This document shows, piece after piece, positions 1 to 8,150 of a DNA stretch of 64,000 bases. The DNA is from Chryseobacterium jejuense. Its GTDB lineage: Bacteria; Bacteroidota; Bacteroidia; Flavobacteriales; Weeksellaceae. The first letter of the stretch is position 1. Each line of letters opens with the position of its first letter. The DNA is taken from assembly GCF_017877355.1 (NCBI RefSeq), contig NZ_JAGIPR010000002.1, positions 558,001 to 622,000 on the forward strand, given 5' to 3'. The position numbers were made by a program, and so were the translations under genes. The notes under the pieces were generated by a model. The model saw nothing but the letters and a program-made list of their open reading frames with translations, did no database searches and had not been told where the DNA came from.

Positions 1-168
1 AACCAAAAGCTTATACCCGGGTACTGTAATTGCTGAAGGTGTGTTTCGAACCTTCATGTTTCCATTGATATCCAATGTTGCTGTCGGGGTATTGGTATTA
101 ATTCCTACTTGTGAAAATAATGGTAAGGTAGCAAAAGCTACAATTAGGCTGTAGATTTTAGTTTTCAT
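1..168 (-). CDS. N-terminal part of a secreted protein (runs off the window)
   Basis: Only the first 56 codons are inside the window; the gene continues past base 1. The start is the ATG whose complement lies at 166-168. The peptide begins with a hydrophobic signal sequence (MKTKIYSLIVAFATLPLFSQ) ending at a typical flavobacterial S-Q cleavage site. It then reads VGINTNTPTATLDINGNMKV, the opening seen in many flavobacterial exported proteins with a tail-fibre-like N-terminus. The function cannot be told from this piece. A promoter element lies 26 bases upstream. Confidence 0.75.
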   Translation of the reverse strand, partial: MKTKIYSLIVAFATLPLFSQVGINTNTPTATLDINGNMKVRNTPSAITVPGYKLLV

Positions 169-193
169 GATCAAATTTTTATTTAGTTGCTAG

Positions 194-201
194 CAAAGAT
201 A
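194..201 (-). promoter_or_regulatory. Bacteroidota -7 promoter element (TATCTTTG)
   Basis: Read on the minus strand this is TATCTTTG followed by C, a perfect match to the TAnnTTTG element used by the Bacteroidota primary sigma factor. It sits 26 bases before the start codon at 168. I see no clear TTTG partner at the usual distance. The rest of 202-440 is AT-rich and holds no gene I can support. Confidence 0.6.
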
Positions 202-440
202 CAAAAATACTAAACTTGATATTATGAATTTTTTACTTTTAACGTTAATATGGTATTAAATATTTAAACGTATGTTTATATTTTAGTGTATATTATTACA
301 TATTTTAATTACGAATTATTTTTTTTGTTTGATTAAATGAATGTATATGAGGATTTTGAAAAATAAAATTATCCCTTTTGTGTGGGTTACTTTTTGGGAG
401 TTATTTATTGTTGTCAGCCAGATATTGTTTTATAATAATA

Positions 441-472
441 AAAAAGCACTGTTGAGGTAACAGTGCTTTTGT
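441..472 (-). terminator. Rho-independent terminator of pheA
   Basis: A perfect 12-bp stem (442-453 with 459-470, AAAAGCACTGTT paired with AACAGTGCTTTT) closes a 5-base loop. On the minus strand it is followed by a T-rich run. It starts 23 bases past the pheA stop codon. Confidence 0.85.
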
Positions 473-492
473 AATGAATATGTTGGTTTATT

Positions 493-1341
493 TTAACTCT
501 CTAAAAGGAATTCTTTATAATTTCCAAGAAAATCAATATCTGCATTGATGGATTCGAGTTCCTTCAAAGCATTCCCATGGAGTACATCTTCCCACGGACC
601 TTCTACATTAATAAAGAAGAAATAATTGCCCAGCCCGGTCTTTAATGTTCGGGATTCAATCTTGCTGAGGTTCATTTTTCTCCATGCGAAAACCGATAAA
701 ACCTGGTGAAGTCCTCCCGGATGGTCTTCAGGAAGGGTTACAAGCATTCCAGATTTCTCTCCTAATGTTTCCAGTTGGCTGTTGTCGTATTTATTTTGCT
801 GTTTAGAGATGATGATAAATCGGGTATGATTTTGTTCAAAATCCTGAATATTACGGTTGATGATGGTTAACCCATATAAATTGGCTGCAAACTGATTTGC
901 TACTGCAGCAATTTTAGAATCTTTGTTTTCTGAAACAAATTTAGCTGCTGCTGCTGTAGAAGAAAAGTCCTGCTTGGGAATTCCTTTATAATGAGTGTCT
1001 AAAAAATGGAAACTTTGAGCCAGTGCCTGTGGATGCGAATAAATCCTTTCTATCTCCTCAATAGAGTTTTCAGGATGAATCATCAGATGGTGGGCAATCG
1101 GCATTACAGCTTCCGCTTCAATTTTTATAGACGGTGTCTTATACAAATAATCCAGCGTCATTGATACGGTTCCTTCTATGGAGTTTTCCAAAGGAACAAC
1201 AGCTTTAAGTGCGTCTCCGCTTTCTACTGCCCCAAAACAGTCCAGAATGCTGGCTTGTGGTAAAAGCTCATCATCAGGAAAAAGCTGTGCTGCGGCAAGC
1301 TGGGTAAAGCTGGCATGAGGCCCTAAAAATGCTATCTTCAT
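493..1341 (-). CDS. pheA: Prephenate dehydratase
   Basis: This 282-residue protein decarboxylates and dehydrates prephenate to phenylpyruvate, the committed step of phenylalanine synthesis. Residues 1-180 form the dehydratase domain: it opens MKIAFLGPHASFTQ, has the substrate motif VPLENSIEGTV near residue 48 and the TRF motif (HTRFIII) near 171, which holds the catalytic Thr. Residues about 198-275 are an ACT domain for Phe feedback (GMLVTLPEDHPGGLHQVL, then ESRT where ESRP is usual). There is no chorismate mutase domain, so it is the monofunctional form. It stands alone with its own terminator. Confidence 0.93.
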   Translation of the reverse strand: MKIAFLGPHASFTQLAAAQLFPDDELLPQASILDCFGAVESGDALKAVVPLENSIEGTVSMTLDYLYKTPSIKIEAEAVMPIAHHLMIHPENSIEEIERIYSHPQALAQSFHFLDTHYKGIPKQDFSSTAAAAKFVSENKDSKIAAVANQFAANLYGLTIINRNIQDFEQNHTRFIIISKQQNKYDNSQLETLGEKSGMLVTLPEDHPGGLHQVLSVFAWRKMNLSKIESRTLKTGLGNYFFFINVEGPWEDVLHGNALKELESINADIDFLGNYKEFLLES

Positions 1342-1390
1342 AAGTAAATATATAAGGTGTTGTTGTCAAAAGACAAAGGTGCGAATTATA

Positions 1391-1494
1391 GTTCAAAGTG
1401 CAAGGGGAGAGTGTTTAAAGTTCGAAGTTTAAAGTGGCAGGCTATAGAGATTAAGTTTTGTATCTCCACTCTTTATATCTCCTGTCTCAAACCT
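1391..1494. repeat. Degenerate 7-bp repeat array
   Basis: Successive blocks of about 7 bases read GTTCAAA, GTGCAAG, GGGAGAG, then (after a one-base slip) AGTTCGA, AGTTTAA, AGTGGCA. They fill the gap between the thioesterase stop and pheA. The right part (TATCTCC, ACTCTTT, ATATCTC, CTGTCTC) looks like a partly inverted continuation. Similar words recur at 16773-16814. Confidence 0.55.
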
Positions 1495-1923
1495 CTATAA
1501 TGTATCTTCTGTTGTATCCTTCCAATTAGATTCAATCATCTTCATCAGGAAATCCGGACATTTGATGACTTTATTGGTTTTGGCATCTAAAAAGAAAAGG
1601 GTAGTGGAAGCTTCGGTAATTTTAATATGTTCTTCATTGTAAATTTCATATTCAAATTCAATTCTTACACCGGGGATTTTTTTTACATAAGTATGAATTT
1701 CTAACTTTTGGTCATACAAAGCTGGACGAATATACTTAATTTTGTAATCTGAAACAGGTAGCCAAATTCCTTGGTTTTCAATTTCATCGTATGAAATTCC
1801 TATACTTCTGAAGAGCTCAACCCGGCCCACTTCAAAGTACTGAGCGTAGTTGCCATAGTAGACATATTTCATGGGGTCTGTTTCTGCGTAACGTACTCGT
1901 ATTGAGTGTGTTGTATGTATCAT
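1495..1923 (-). CDS. Acyl-CoA thioesterase, YbgC/FcbC hot-dog family
   Basis: This 142-residue protein is a single hot-dog fold thioesterase. The family signature RYAETDPMKYVYYGNY is at residues 11-26, with Asp16 as the expected catalytic residue. Family members hydrolyse short-chain or aromatic acyl-CoA thioesters in the cytoplasm; the substrate here is not evident. The length matches the family. The gene lies upstream of pheA on the same strand but is separated from it by a repeat-filled gap of about 150 bases, so co-transcription is uncertain. It is divergent from dnaA. Confidence 0.87.
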   Translation of the reverse strand: MIHTTHSIRVRYAETDPMKYVYYGNYAQYFEVGRVELFRSIGISYDEIENQGIWLPVSDYKIKYIRPALYDQKLEIHTYVKKIPGVRIEFEYEIYNEEHIKITEASTTLFFLDAKTNKVIKCPDFLMKMIESNWKDTTEDTL

Positions 1924-1945
1924 TTTAGGTCTTTAATTATACATA

Positions 1946-1953
1946 CAAATATA
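1946..1953 (-). promoter_or_regulatory. -7 promoter element (TATATTTG) of the thioesterase gene
   Basis: The minus strand reads TATATTTG, a full match to TAnnTTTG, 23 bases before the start codon at 1923. That gives a short leader of about 18 bases. Confidence 0.55.
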
Positions 1954-2060
1954 TTTTTAAATAATCAATACCTGCAATATTTTTTTTTAAAAAGAAAATA
2001 TTGGACCTTTGTCTCCCTTCTGAAAACAGTACAAACAAAAGAATAATCAGGGCATAAAAA

Positions 2061-3515
2061 ATGGATGACAATTTAATGATGATATGGCAGAAGTGCCTTC
2101 AGTTTATGCGTGATAACTTGAACGCAGCTGAAGATAATTCTGACCTGAAAAAACTTGAAAAATCTTTCGATATGTTATTTGATAAGGTACAGCCACTTTC
2201 ATTAGTGTCTAATAACCTTACACTTATCGTACCAAGCGATTTTTACAAGGAATATATAGAGGACAATTACTTGTCCTTACTTTCTGCTGCCCTGAAGAAA
2301 AATGTAGGAAAAGGAGTTAAATTATGGTATTCCGTAATGGAAAACAGACCAAAAGGTGAGGAAAAACCGGTTACCATGAATATGAAGGGACAAAGCGTTC
2401 CTACTCCAAAAACACAGGAAACAATGCCACAAGGATTCTCAGCTAATATTGTAAACCCTTTCGTGGTCCCTGGAATTAGAAAAGTAAATATTGATTCTAA
2501 CCTGAAACCAGACTATTCTTTTGATAGCTATGTAGAAGGAGAAAGTAATAAATTTGCAGCTACCGTAGCAAGATCTATTGCAAAAAGACCAGGAGCTACA
2601 GCATTCAACCCATTATTCTTATATGGAGGATATGGAGTAGGAAAAACACACTTAGGCCAGGCAGTTGGTCTTGAAGTAAAGAATCAGTTTCCGGACAAAG
2701 TCGTTCTTTACTTATCTTCAGAAAAATTCATTCAGCAGTTTATTTCAGCTGCAAAAGCACATAAGCAGACAGAATTTGCTAACTTCTATCAAATGGTAGA
2801 TGTATTGATTATCGATGATATTCAGTTCTTATCAGGAAAATCAGCAACTCAGGATAGTTTCTTCCACATTTTCGATCACCTGCATCAAAATGGAAAGCAG
2901 ATCATCCTTACTTCTGATAAAGCACCTGCAGATATTATGGATATTCAGGATAGAATTGTTTCCCGTTTTAAATGGGGACTTTCTGCAGAGATCAAATCTC
3001 CGGATTTATCTACAAGAAGACAGATCATTGAAGATAAATTAAGCAGAGACGGAATTGTTCTTCCGGGAGATATGCTTGATTTCCTTGCTGTTGAAACTAA
3101 GACAAACGTAAGAGAATTAATCGGGGTAATTAACTCAGTAATTGCATATTCTACAGTATATAAGAGAGATTTAAGTCTTGAATTATTAAAGGAAACCATC
3201 AATAGAATTGCTGCCAATCAAAAGAAGGTAATCAATATTCCTTATATTCAGGAAGTGGTATGCGACTATTTTGGAATCAAAAAAGAGCAGCTTCTGTCTA
3301 AAACAAGAAAAAGAGAGATTGCGTTACCAAGGCAATTGGCGATGTATTTTTCAAAGGAGTTCACGAACTCCACATTCACTAAAATTGGTGAAGAAATGGG
3401 TGGTAAAGACCATTCTACAGTAATGTATGCTTGTGATACCATCAAGGATGTATCGAAAATTGATAAAGAAATCAAGAAATATGTTAAGGATCTTACCGAA
3501 AGAATTAAGCAGTAA
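2061..3515 (+). CDS. dnaA: Chromosomal replication initiator protein DnaA
   Basis: This 484-residue protein is full length for DnaA, which binds oriC and melts it with ATP. Domain I (about 1-85) opens MDDNLMMIWQKCLQFM; a poorly conserved linker follows to about 145. The AAA+ domain has Walker A GGYGVGKTH near residue 190 and Walker B LIIDDIQFLSG near 250. The C-terminal DNA-binding domain carries the DnaA-box signature (LPRQLAMYFSKEF, then GGKDHSTVMYA). No cluster of DnaA boxes is visible on either side, which is not rare in Bacteroidota, where dnaA can lie away from the origin. A perfect hairpin terminator follows. Confidence 0.97.
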   Translation: MDDNLMMIWQKCLQFMRDNLNAAEDNSDLKKLEKSFDMLFDKVQPLSLVSNNLTLIVPSDFYKEYIEDNYLSLLSAALKKNVGKGVKLWYSVMENRPKGEEKPVTMNMKGQSVPTPKTQETMPQGFSANIVNPFVVPGIRKVNIDSNLKPDYSFDSYVEGESNKFAATVARSIAKRPGATAFNPLFLYGGYGVGKTHLGQAVGLEVKNQFPDKVVLYLSSEKFIQQFISAAKAHKQTEFANFYQMVDVLIIDDIQFLSGKSATQDSFFHIFDHLHQNGKQIILTSDKAPADIMDIQDRIVSRFKWGLSAEIKSPDLSTRRQIIEDKLSRDGIVLPGDMLDFLAVETKTNVRELIGVINSVIAYSTVYKRDLSLELLKETINRIAANQKKVINIPYIQEVVCDYFGIKKEQLLSKTRKREIALPRQLAMYFSKEFTNSTFTKIGEEMGGKDHSTVMYACDTIKDVSKIDKEIKKYVKDLTERIKQ

Positions 3516-3539
3516 GATGATCTTAAGCTAAAATATTAA

Positions 3540-3574
3540 AAAATGAAGAATAGTTTTATTCTTCATTTTTTATT
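3540..3574 (+). terminator. Rho-independent terminator of dnaA
   Basis: A perfect 13-bp stem (3540-3552 with 3557-3569, AAAATGAAGAATA paired with TATTCTTCATTTT) closes a GTTT loop and runs into T's. An ATG at 3543 lies inside this stem and is therefore not the start of the next gene. Confidence 0.88.
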
Positions 3575-3626
3575 TAGATTTGTTGAAACAAATAAATGTT
3601 TATTACAATTTAATAAATATCAGACT

Positions 3627-4079
3627 ATGAAAATCCTGATGGTTTGTCTCGGAAATATATGCAGAAGCCCTTTAGCAGAAGGAATTATGAAAACAAAAGT
3701 GCCGGAAAGCTTTGTGGTAGATTCTGCCGGAACGATTTCTATGCACGAAGGTGAATATCCGGATAAAAGAGCCATTAAAACTGCTGCCCATCACAATATT
3801 GATATTTCCAGACAAAGATCAAGACCCATTACAAGAAGAGATTATGAAACTTTTGATAAGATTTTCTGTATGGATATAAATGTCCTTGAAGATGTTGTTA
3901 CCAACGCTAAAAATGAAGCGGAACGTCAGAAAATATCATTATTCCTGGAAGTATTGGGAGACCATAAAAATGCTGAGGTTCCGGATCCCTATTGGGGAGA
4001 TATGAAAGATTTCGAAAATGTTTTCCAGCTTTTGGATAAAGGATGTGATGCTATTAGAAACCAAATCCTAATAACATAA
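3627..4079 (+). CDS. Low-molecular-weight protein tyrosine phosphatase
   Basis: I take the ATG at 3627 as the start because it puts the family N-terminus MKILMVCLGNICRSPLAEG at residue 1; the in-frame ATG at 3543 lies in the dnaA terminator. The 150-residue protein has the P-loop C7-LGNIC-R13-S14, with nucleophile Cys7, and the general acid Asp120 in DPYWGD. The family removes phosphate from protein tyrosine (bacterial targets include capsule kinases) in the cytoplasm. It is first in a tight five-gene run ending at 6589, with only 2 bases to the next gene. Confidence 0.92.
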   Translation: MKILMVCLGNICRSPLAEGIMKTKVPESFVVDSAGTISMHEGEYPDKRAIKTAAHHNIDISRQRSRPITRRDYETFDKIFCMDINVLEDVVTNAKNEAERQKISLFLEVLGDHKNAEVPDPYWGDMKDFENVFQLLDKGCDAIRNQILIT

Positions 4080-4081
4080 CC

Positions 4082-4582
4082 ATGAAAAAACTACTATTAT
4101 TACTTGTGCTAAGCTTTAATTTCTCTTTCGCTCAAACCAAAGATGAAACAGAAATACTTAAAGTAATGAATGACTTTATGGAAAGTATTAAAACAAGGAA
4201 TGAAACTCAATATCTGTCCTTATTTCAGGAACCGGTACTCTGGACCGGAATTTACAAAGACAGAACGCAGGCTAAACGCCTCGAGAAAAATCCCAAGGCA
4301 GAATATTATTTTGCCGATGATTATAAAGCTTTCATCAAAGGCTTTAAAGACGACAAGTCTGAAGAAAAATTTGACAATATTAAAATCGTTGAAGATGGAG
4401 CAGTAGCTTCTGCTAATTTCGATTACAGCTTTTGGTATAACGGTAAAATGGAAAACTGGGGGAAAGAAATCTGGACGCTGATGAAAATTAACGGAATCTG
4501 GAAAATAACTTCTGTCACATTTTCCATGGACCTTGCAAAATACTTCCCACAACCTTCACTAAACGAAAGAACTAAAAAATAA
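4082..4582 (+). CDS. Secreted NTF2/SnoaL-like (DUF4440-type) protein
   Basis: The 166-residue protein opens with a signal peptide (MKKLLLLLVLSFNFSFAQ) cleaved after A-Q. The rest fits a single small cone-like NTF2 fold: a helix with ETEILKVMNDFMESI, a middle strand region, and the closing pattern ENWGKEIWTLMKINGIWKIT common in SnoaL/DUF4440 proteins. It probably acts in the periplasm. No catalytic residue can be named. It sits 2 bases after the phosphatase gene and 4 before the methylase gene, so it is almost certainly in their operon. A similar protein is at 35885-36406. Confidence 0.8.
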   Translation: MKKLLLLLVLSFNFSFAQTKDETEILKVMNDFMESIKTRNETQYLSLFQEPVLWTGIYKDRTQAKRLEKNPKAEYYFADDYKAFIKGFKDDKSEEKFDNIKIVEDGAVASANFDYSFWYNGKMENWGKEIWTLMKINGIWKITSVTFSMDLAKYFPQPSLNERTKK

Positions 4583-4586
4583 AACA

Positions 4587-5285
4587 ATGCTTTTTTTACT
4601 CCCTGCTTATTTATCAGAAAACACCTCTGTTACTCATTTTGCACCTGTTATTAAGGATTATATCATGCAAACGGACTACTTCTTCGTGGAGAACGAAAAA
4701 ACTGCCAGAAAGGTTGTTAAATATTTCGCTCCTGAAAAGAAACAGGCAGATTTAAAACTGTTTTTATTAGATAAGTATACAGAAAACGCAGATATTAAAG
4801 AAGCCCAGCAACTGATGTTGAAAGGGCAGGACTTTGGATTACTTTCAGAAGCTGGACTGCCATGCATTGCAGATCCTGGAAATCTGATGGTAAAATGGTG
4901 TCATGAGAAAAACATACAGGTAGTTCCTATTTCAGGGCCGTCATCTATTATTTTGGCCCTAATTTCCAGTGGATTCAACGGGCAAGAGTTTACCTTTAAC
5001 GGATATCTTCCAATTGATAAAGGAGAGAAAAAGAAACAGATTCAACAGCTGGAAAGCTTAGTTCAGAAAACAGGCTACTCCCAGATCTTTATGGAAACTC
5101 CTTACAGAAATAATCAGCTTATTGAAGATCTGACTAAGTTTCTGTCTCCTAATACGAAGCTTTGTATTGCTGCCAATATTAATGATCCCGAGCATGAGTT
5201 TATTAAAACAAAAACAATCAAAGACTGGCAAAAACAGAAGCCTGAGCTTCATAAAGTGCCTGCTGTATTTGTATTAGGAAAATAA
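4587..5285 (+). CDS. SAM-dependent methyltransferase, RsmI-like (tetrapyrrole methylase fold)
   Basis: This 232-residue protein belongs to the tetrapyrrole methylase superfamily and resembles RsmI, which 2'-O-methylates C1402 of 16S rRNA. It shows the family motifs GLLSEAGLPCIADPGN near residue 90 and PISGPSSIILALISSGF near 113. It is shorter than E. coli RsmI (about 286 residues) because the C-terminal extension is missing; Bacteroidota often carry such a short paralogue besides a full-length RsmI. The substrate is therefore inferred. It is third in the five-gene run. Confidence 0.85.
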   Translation: MLFLLPAYLSENTSVTHFAPVIKDYIMQTDYFFVENEKTARKVVKYFAPEKKQADLKLFLLDKYTENADIKEAQQLMLKGQDFGLLSEAGLPCIADPGNLMVKWCHEKNIQVVPISGPSSIILALISSGFNGQEFTFNGYLPIDKGEKKKQIQQLESLVQKTGYSQIFMETPYRNNQLIEDLTKFLSPNTKLCIAANINDPEHEFIKTKTIKDWQKQKPELHKVPAVFVLGK

Positions 5286-5295
5286 AAAAATAACG

Positions 5296-5577
5296 ATGAA
5301 AAATAACCCGTTCCTTACTATTTTTCTATTGTTTTGTATTCAGGTATTGCTTGTCAAATACCTGGATTATATAGATTTTGAGATGGGGGAAGGCTTATCT
5401 TTAGCTTTTATGTGTTTTTTAATTCCAATCGTTTCTATAGTTCTTAATTTGTTTATCGGAGAATCCGGGTATAAAAAACCATTCAGGTATTTTACTTTTT
5501 TTATTGTAATCATTTCCCTTTTGGCATTTGTAGCATTGTCTTATTTAGGTGCTTTAGGAAGAGCTTACCAGCATTAA
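5296..5577 (+). CDS. Small membrane protein of unknown function
   Basis: The 93-residue protein has three likely membrane segments: about 6-22 (FLTIFLLFCIQVLLV), 35-54 (LAFMCFLIPIVSIVLNLF) and 66-86 (YFTFFIVIISLLAFVAL), with a charged stretch between the last two. I do not recognise a family. It lies 10 bases after the methylase gene and 4 before the next, which supports it as a real gene in this operon. Confidence 0.7.
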   Translation: MKNNPFLTIFLLFCIQVLLVKYLDYIDFEMGEGLSLAFMCFLIPIVSIVLNLFIGESGYKKPFRYFTFFIVIISLLAFVALSYLGALGRAYQH

Positions 5578-5581
5578 GAAT

Positions 5582-6589
5582 ATGAAAAAAACAACCATAG
5601 ATTATCTGAATTTTTGTCTGGCAGGTGTTTTTATTGTGCTGGTTCTTCTCTATGGAATTGCTTTGCTGAAAAAAAAGGAATTTAATAAGGTAAGCTGGTC
5701 AGCGAAGATCGTAAGTAAGGAGCTGAATTCAAAAGATGATAAAGCAAATATGCTTAAGATCATTGATGTGGTTTTTATCAATACTTTTAATCATTCCAAA
5801 AATACATTACATTTTGATTCTCCAAAATTAATTGTTTCAAAAGGATCTGATTCTGCCTATTTTTGGACACAAGATGATCTTTTACCGGATTCTTTATCCA
5901 TTAAATACTTTTCAGTTAATGAGAAAAAGTTTTATCAATTGAATACAAAGCTTCACTTGGAAAAAATGCAAAATTCTTTGGAAAATAAGAATGAAGGAGC
6001 AGATGTAAAGATGGAAATTCAAACGAAAGGTAAGATTTCTGTGATGATTGAACAGCCGGGAAATAAAAATTTCGGATCAAAATTAATTCAAAGTTTTCAG
6101 GCAAAAGAAGTTCAGGGAACGCTGAGAATGTTGGTGTATAGCCAATATGAAAGGAAGGAATATAATGATTTTCCTTCCCTGAAAGACGTTTCAGATTATT
6201 CTGATATTCTTATCCAAAAATACCCATGGATAGTGAAAATTGAGACTGAAAACACTGAGAAAATTTCAGAAATTTCTGCTTATGCTTTTGATGGAAAATC
6301 AATGAGAACTGACAATGAAACCTTTGAGGATGTGAAACTTAGAAATCTTCCCAATAGGTTTTCTATTGACTGGGGAAATACACAGAGATATGGAAGTAAT
6401 TATTCCTTTGACAGTCAGGAAATTTTGAATGCTTTTAAAGATTTAAATCAGATAAAGAGTAACGAGCCCATACTGATTACTTTTAAATTGTTAAAAAATG
6501 CTTATCCGAAAGCTGAAATCTCTAAAGGAGGAAAAACGATCCCTTTAAAAGATCTTTACCCGGATATTCCAACAAAATATGCGCGTTAA
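5582..6589 (+). CDS. Membrane-anchored protein of unknown function
   Basis: This 335-residue protein has one N-terminal membrane segment (about residues 10-28, FCLAGVFIVLVLLYGIALL) and then a large hydrophilic, probably periplasmic domain rich in Lys, Asp and Asn. I recognise no family or motif. It overlaps nothing, follows the previous gene by 4 bases and ends 5 bases before a strong hairpin, so it is the last gene of the run that starts at 3627. Confidence 0.75.
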   Translation: MKKTTIDYLNFCLAGVFIVLVLLYGIALLKKKEFNKVSWSAKIVSKELNSKDDKANMLKIIDVVFINTFNHSKNTLHFDSPKLIVSKGSDSAYFWTQDDLLPDSLSIKYFSVNEKKFYQLNTKLHLEKMQNSLENKNEGADVKMEIQTKGKISVMIEQPGNKNFGSKLIQSFQAKEVQGTLRMLVYSQYERKEYNDFPSLKDVSDYSDILIQKYPWIVKIETENTEKISEISAYAFDGKSMRTDNETFEDVKLRNLPNRFSIDWGNTQRYGSNYSFDSQEILNAFKDLNQIKSNEPILITFKLLKNAYPKAEISKGGKTIPLKDLYPDIPTKYAR

Positions 6590-6593
6590 AATA

Positions 6594-6626
6594 AAAACCG
6601 AAGCTCCGTAGAGATTCGGTTTTATT
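6594..6626. terminator. Bidirectional terminator between convergent genes
   Basis: A 9-bp perfect stem (AAAACCGAA at 6594-6602 with TTCGGTTTT at 6615-6623) is flanked by A's on the left and T's on the right. It can end both the plus-strand run ending at 6589 and the minus-strand gene ending at 6644. Confidence 0.8.
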
Positions 6627-6643
6627 AGTTTATGTAAGGAAAT

Positions 6644-7495
6644 TTATTGCTTTTTCTTTTTCCATTTTCTCCATAGAGCAACAATAAGAGGAATCAATAA
6701 TAAGAATGGCCAAAAAGAAATAATCCCTAAGAAAAAGGCTACAAAACTGTTCCAGCCTTCTGTTATGGAATCTACAAAACGGCTCCCAAATCCGATTTTA
6801 GAGGTGGCAGAACTTCTTACCTTTTCTTTGTATAGGTTTAGATTTAAAGTGCTGTAATTCACCCTGTCATCTATAAAGCGAAGCGTTCCTTCAGCCACAT
6901 CAATTTCATCTTCCAGTGCACGGATTTTTTCCTGAATCTCCAGCATATCTTTAGTGGTGGTCGCACTTTTGAGCATATCCCGATATTTTTCAAGATAAAT
7001 TTTCTTGTTGGCTAATTTAATGGATACATCAGTATATTCCTCGGTGACATCATTAGAAGAAATGTTTTTTGACAAAACAGTACCCATACCATCTGAAAAT
7101 GAACTGATGAGCATATCAAAGTGTTTGTGGGGAACTCTGATCGTCAGTTCCAGATTATCATTCATATCTGTATTTTGAAATTCTTCTTTTTGAATATAAG
7201 CGCTATTCTTTTTTATAATTTCATACACCTGATTTTGAGCTTTTTTTATATCTCCCACCTGAATTTTCATCTCTCCGTTTTTAATAATTTTTCTGGAGAC
7301 AGTATCAGTTTCTTTTAAAGTAGGAAACGAGGTAATGCCAGATTCAGTCTTCTCAGAAACGATGTGAGGTGGAGAAGGAGCTTTAGTTTCAGGAATAATT
7401 TCCAAAAGATCTGCATTTACAGACTGTTTGTCAGGTTCTTTTTTGCTGCAATGGATAAGAATTAGACAAAATAAAGATAAAAGTATATTTCTCAT
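6644..7495 (-). CDS. DUF4349 lipoprotein
   Basis: I start at the ATG at 7495 rather than the in-frame one 8 codons upstream, because it gives a clean lipoprotein signal MRNILLSLFCLILIHC with lipobox LIHC (Cys16). The mature 283-residue protein matches the DUF4349 pattern: RKIIKNGEMKIQVGDI, then a long coiled-coil region (about 165-215, with EIQEKIRALEDEIDVAEG), then VNYSTLNLNLYKE, and a C-terminal membrane segment (SFWPFLLLIPLIVALW) followed by a basic tail. So it is lipid-anchored at one end and membrane-spanning at the other. The molecular function of the family is unknown. Confidence 0.83.
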   Translation of the reverse strand: MRNILLSLFCLILIHCSKKEPDKQSVNADLLEIIPETKAPSPPHIVSEKTESGITSFPTLKETDTVSRKIIKNGEMKIQVGDIKKAQNQVYEIIKKNSAYIQKEEFQNTDMNDNLELTIRVPHKHFDMLISSFSDGMGTVLSKNISSNDVTEEYTDVSIKLANKKIYLEKYRDMLKSATTTKDMLEIQEKIRALEDEIDVAEGTLRFIDDRVNYSTLNLNLYKEKVRSSATSKIGFGSRFVDSITEGWNSFVAFFLGIISFWPFLLLIPLIVALWRKWKKKKQ

Positions 7496-7603
7496 ATATA
7501 GTTTTTGAAATTTTATCAAAAACTGTGCTTTAAATAATGATTATCTTAAAATAAATTGATTTTTACACGATGAGAACCGTTTTATCTCTCAATATTGTTA
7601 TAA

Positions 7604-8077
7604 TTAATATCTGATTCCGGTTTTTTTCAGAATAAAACCTAACAGCCAGATGGGTCCGATCAGTAGAAACTGAATATCCTTCAGGAAAGATGGTTTTTTC
7701 CCTTCAATCTTATGCCCGATAAACTGAAAGATCCATGTAACAATAAAAACACTGAGATAAAGCATCCAGGATTTTTTACCAAGGCTAATATTGGTAAGAT
7801 AAATACAATGTTCTGCCAAAAGCATAATCAAAATCATGGTAATCCCAATTAATAAAGATAACCTTAGATAATACAGACTAATCAGAATAATGGCAACTAA
7901 GCTTACAATACTGATACATCCAAGATAGGAAATACAGAAATGGGGCGAAGGAATCAAAGAAATAAACCCTAGAATAGAACAAAAGATTAAAGGCACACAA
8001 AACCAGTGAATGAACTTGTTAGTCGCATTTCTATGGCTTTTGCTATATTCTGCAAATAATAAATCAACCTTTCTCAT
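7604..8077 (-). CDS. Mpo1/DUF962 family membrane protein
   Basis: The 157-residue protein opens with SHRNATNKFIHWFCVPL, the signature of the DUF962 (yeast Mpo1) family, and has four or so membrane segments. Conserved histidines in SH, IHW, EHC and IGH positions fit the Fe(II) site of yeast Mpo1, a dioxygenase that shortens 2-hydroxy fatty acids. Transfer of that activity to this bacterial protein is inference. The gene is divergent from the AraC regulator, 73 bases away. Confidence 0.83.
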   Translation of the reverse strand: MRKVDLLFAEYSKSHRNATNKFIHWFCVPLIFCSILGFISLIPSPHFCISYLGCISIVSLVAIILISLYYLRLSLLIGITMILIMLLAEHCIYLTNISLGKKSWMLYLSVFIVTWIFQFIGHKIEGKKPSFLKDIQFLLIGPIWLLGFILKKTGIRY

Positions 8078-8114
8078 ACTGACAGGAATTGGATTAATGC
8101 TAAAATAATAAAAT

Positions 8115-8146
8115 TTTGTAATCAGTGATAAGTTTGCTTACATTTG
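8115..8146 (+). promoter_or_regulatory. Complete promoter of the AraC regulator gene (TTTG-N20-TACATTTG)
   Basis: TTTG at 8115-8118 and TACATTTG at 8139-8146 are 20 bases apart, a full Bacteroidota promoter. The ATG at 8151 follows the last G by only 4 bases, so the transcript should be leaderless or nearly so. A second -7-like word, TAAGTTTG, is at 8129-8136. Confidence 0.72.
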
Positions 8147-8150
8147 TGTT

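Noticed and set aside
3543..3626. Upstream ATG extending the tyrosine phosphatase by 28 codons
   Set aside because: It lies inside the perfect dnaA terminator stem, and the phosphatase family N-terminus begins exactly at the ATG at 3627.
1924..3626. Replication origin beside dnaA
   Set aside because: No cluster of TTATNCACA boxes is seen on either side; one poor match near 1937 is not enough.
6644..7519. ATG at 7519 as start of the DUF4349 lipoprotein
   Set aside because: Starting 8 codons later gives a clean lipoprotein signal sequence with the lipobox at the right distance.
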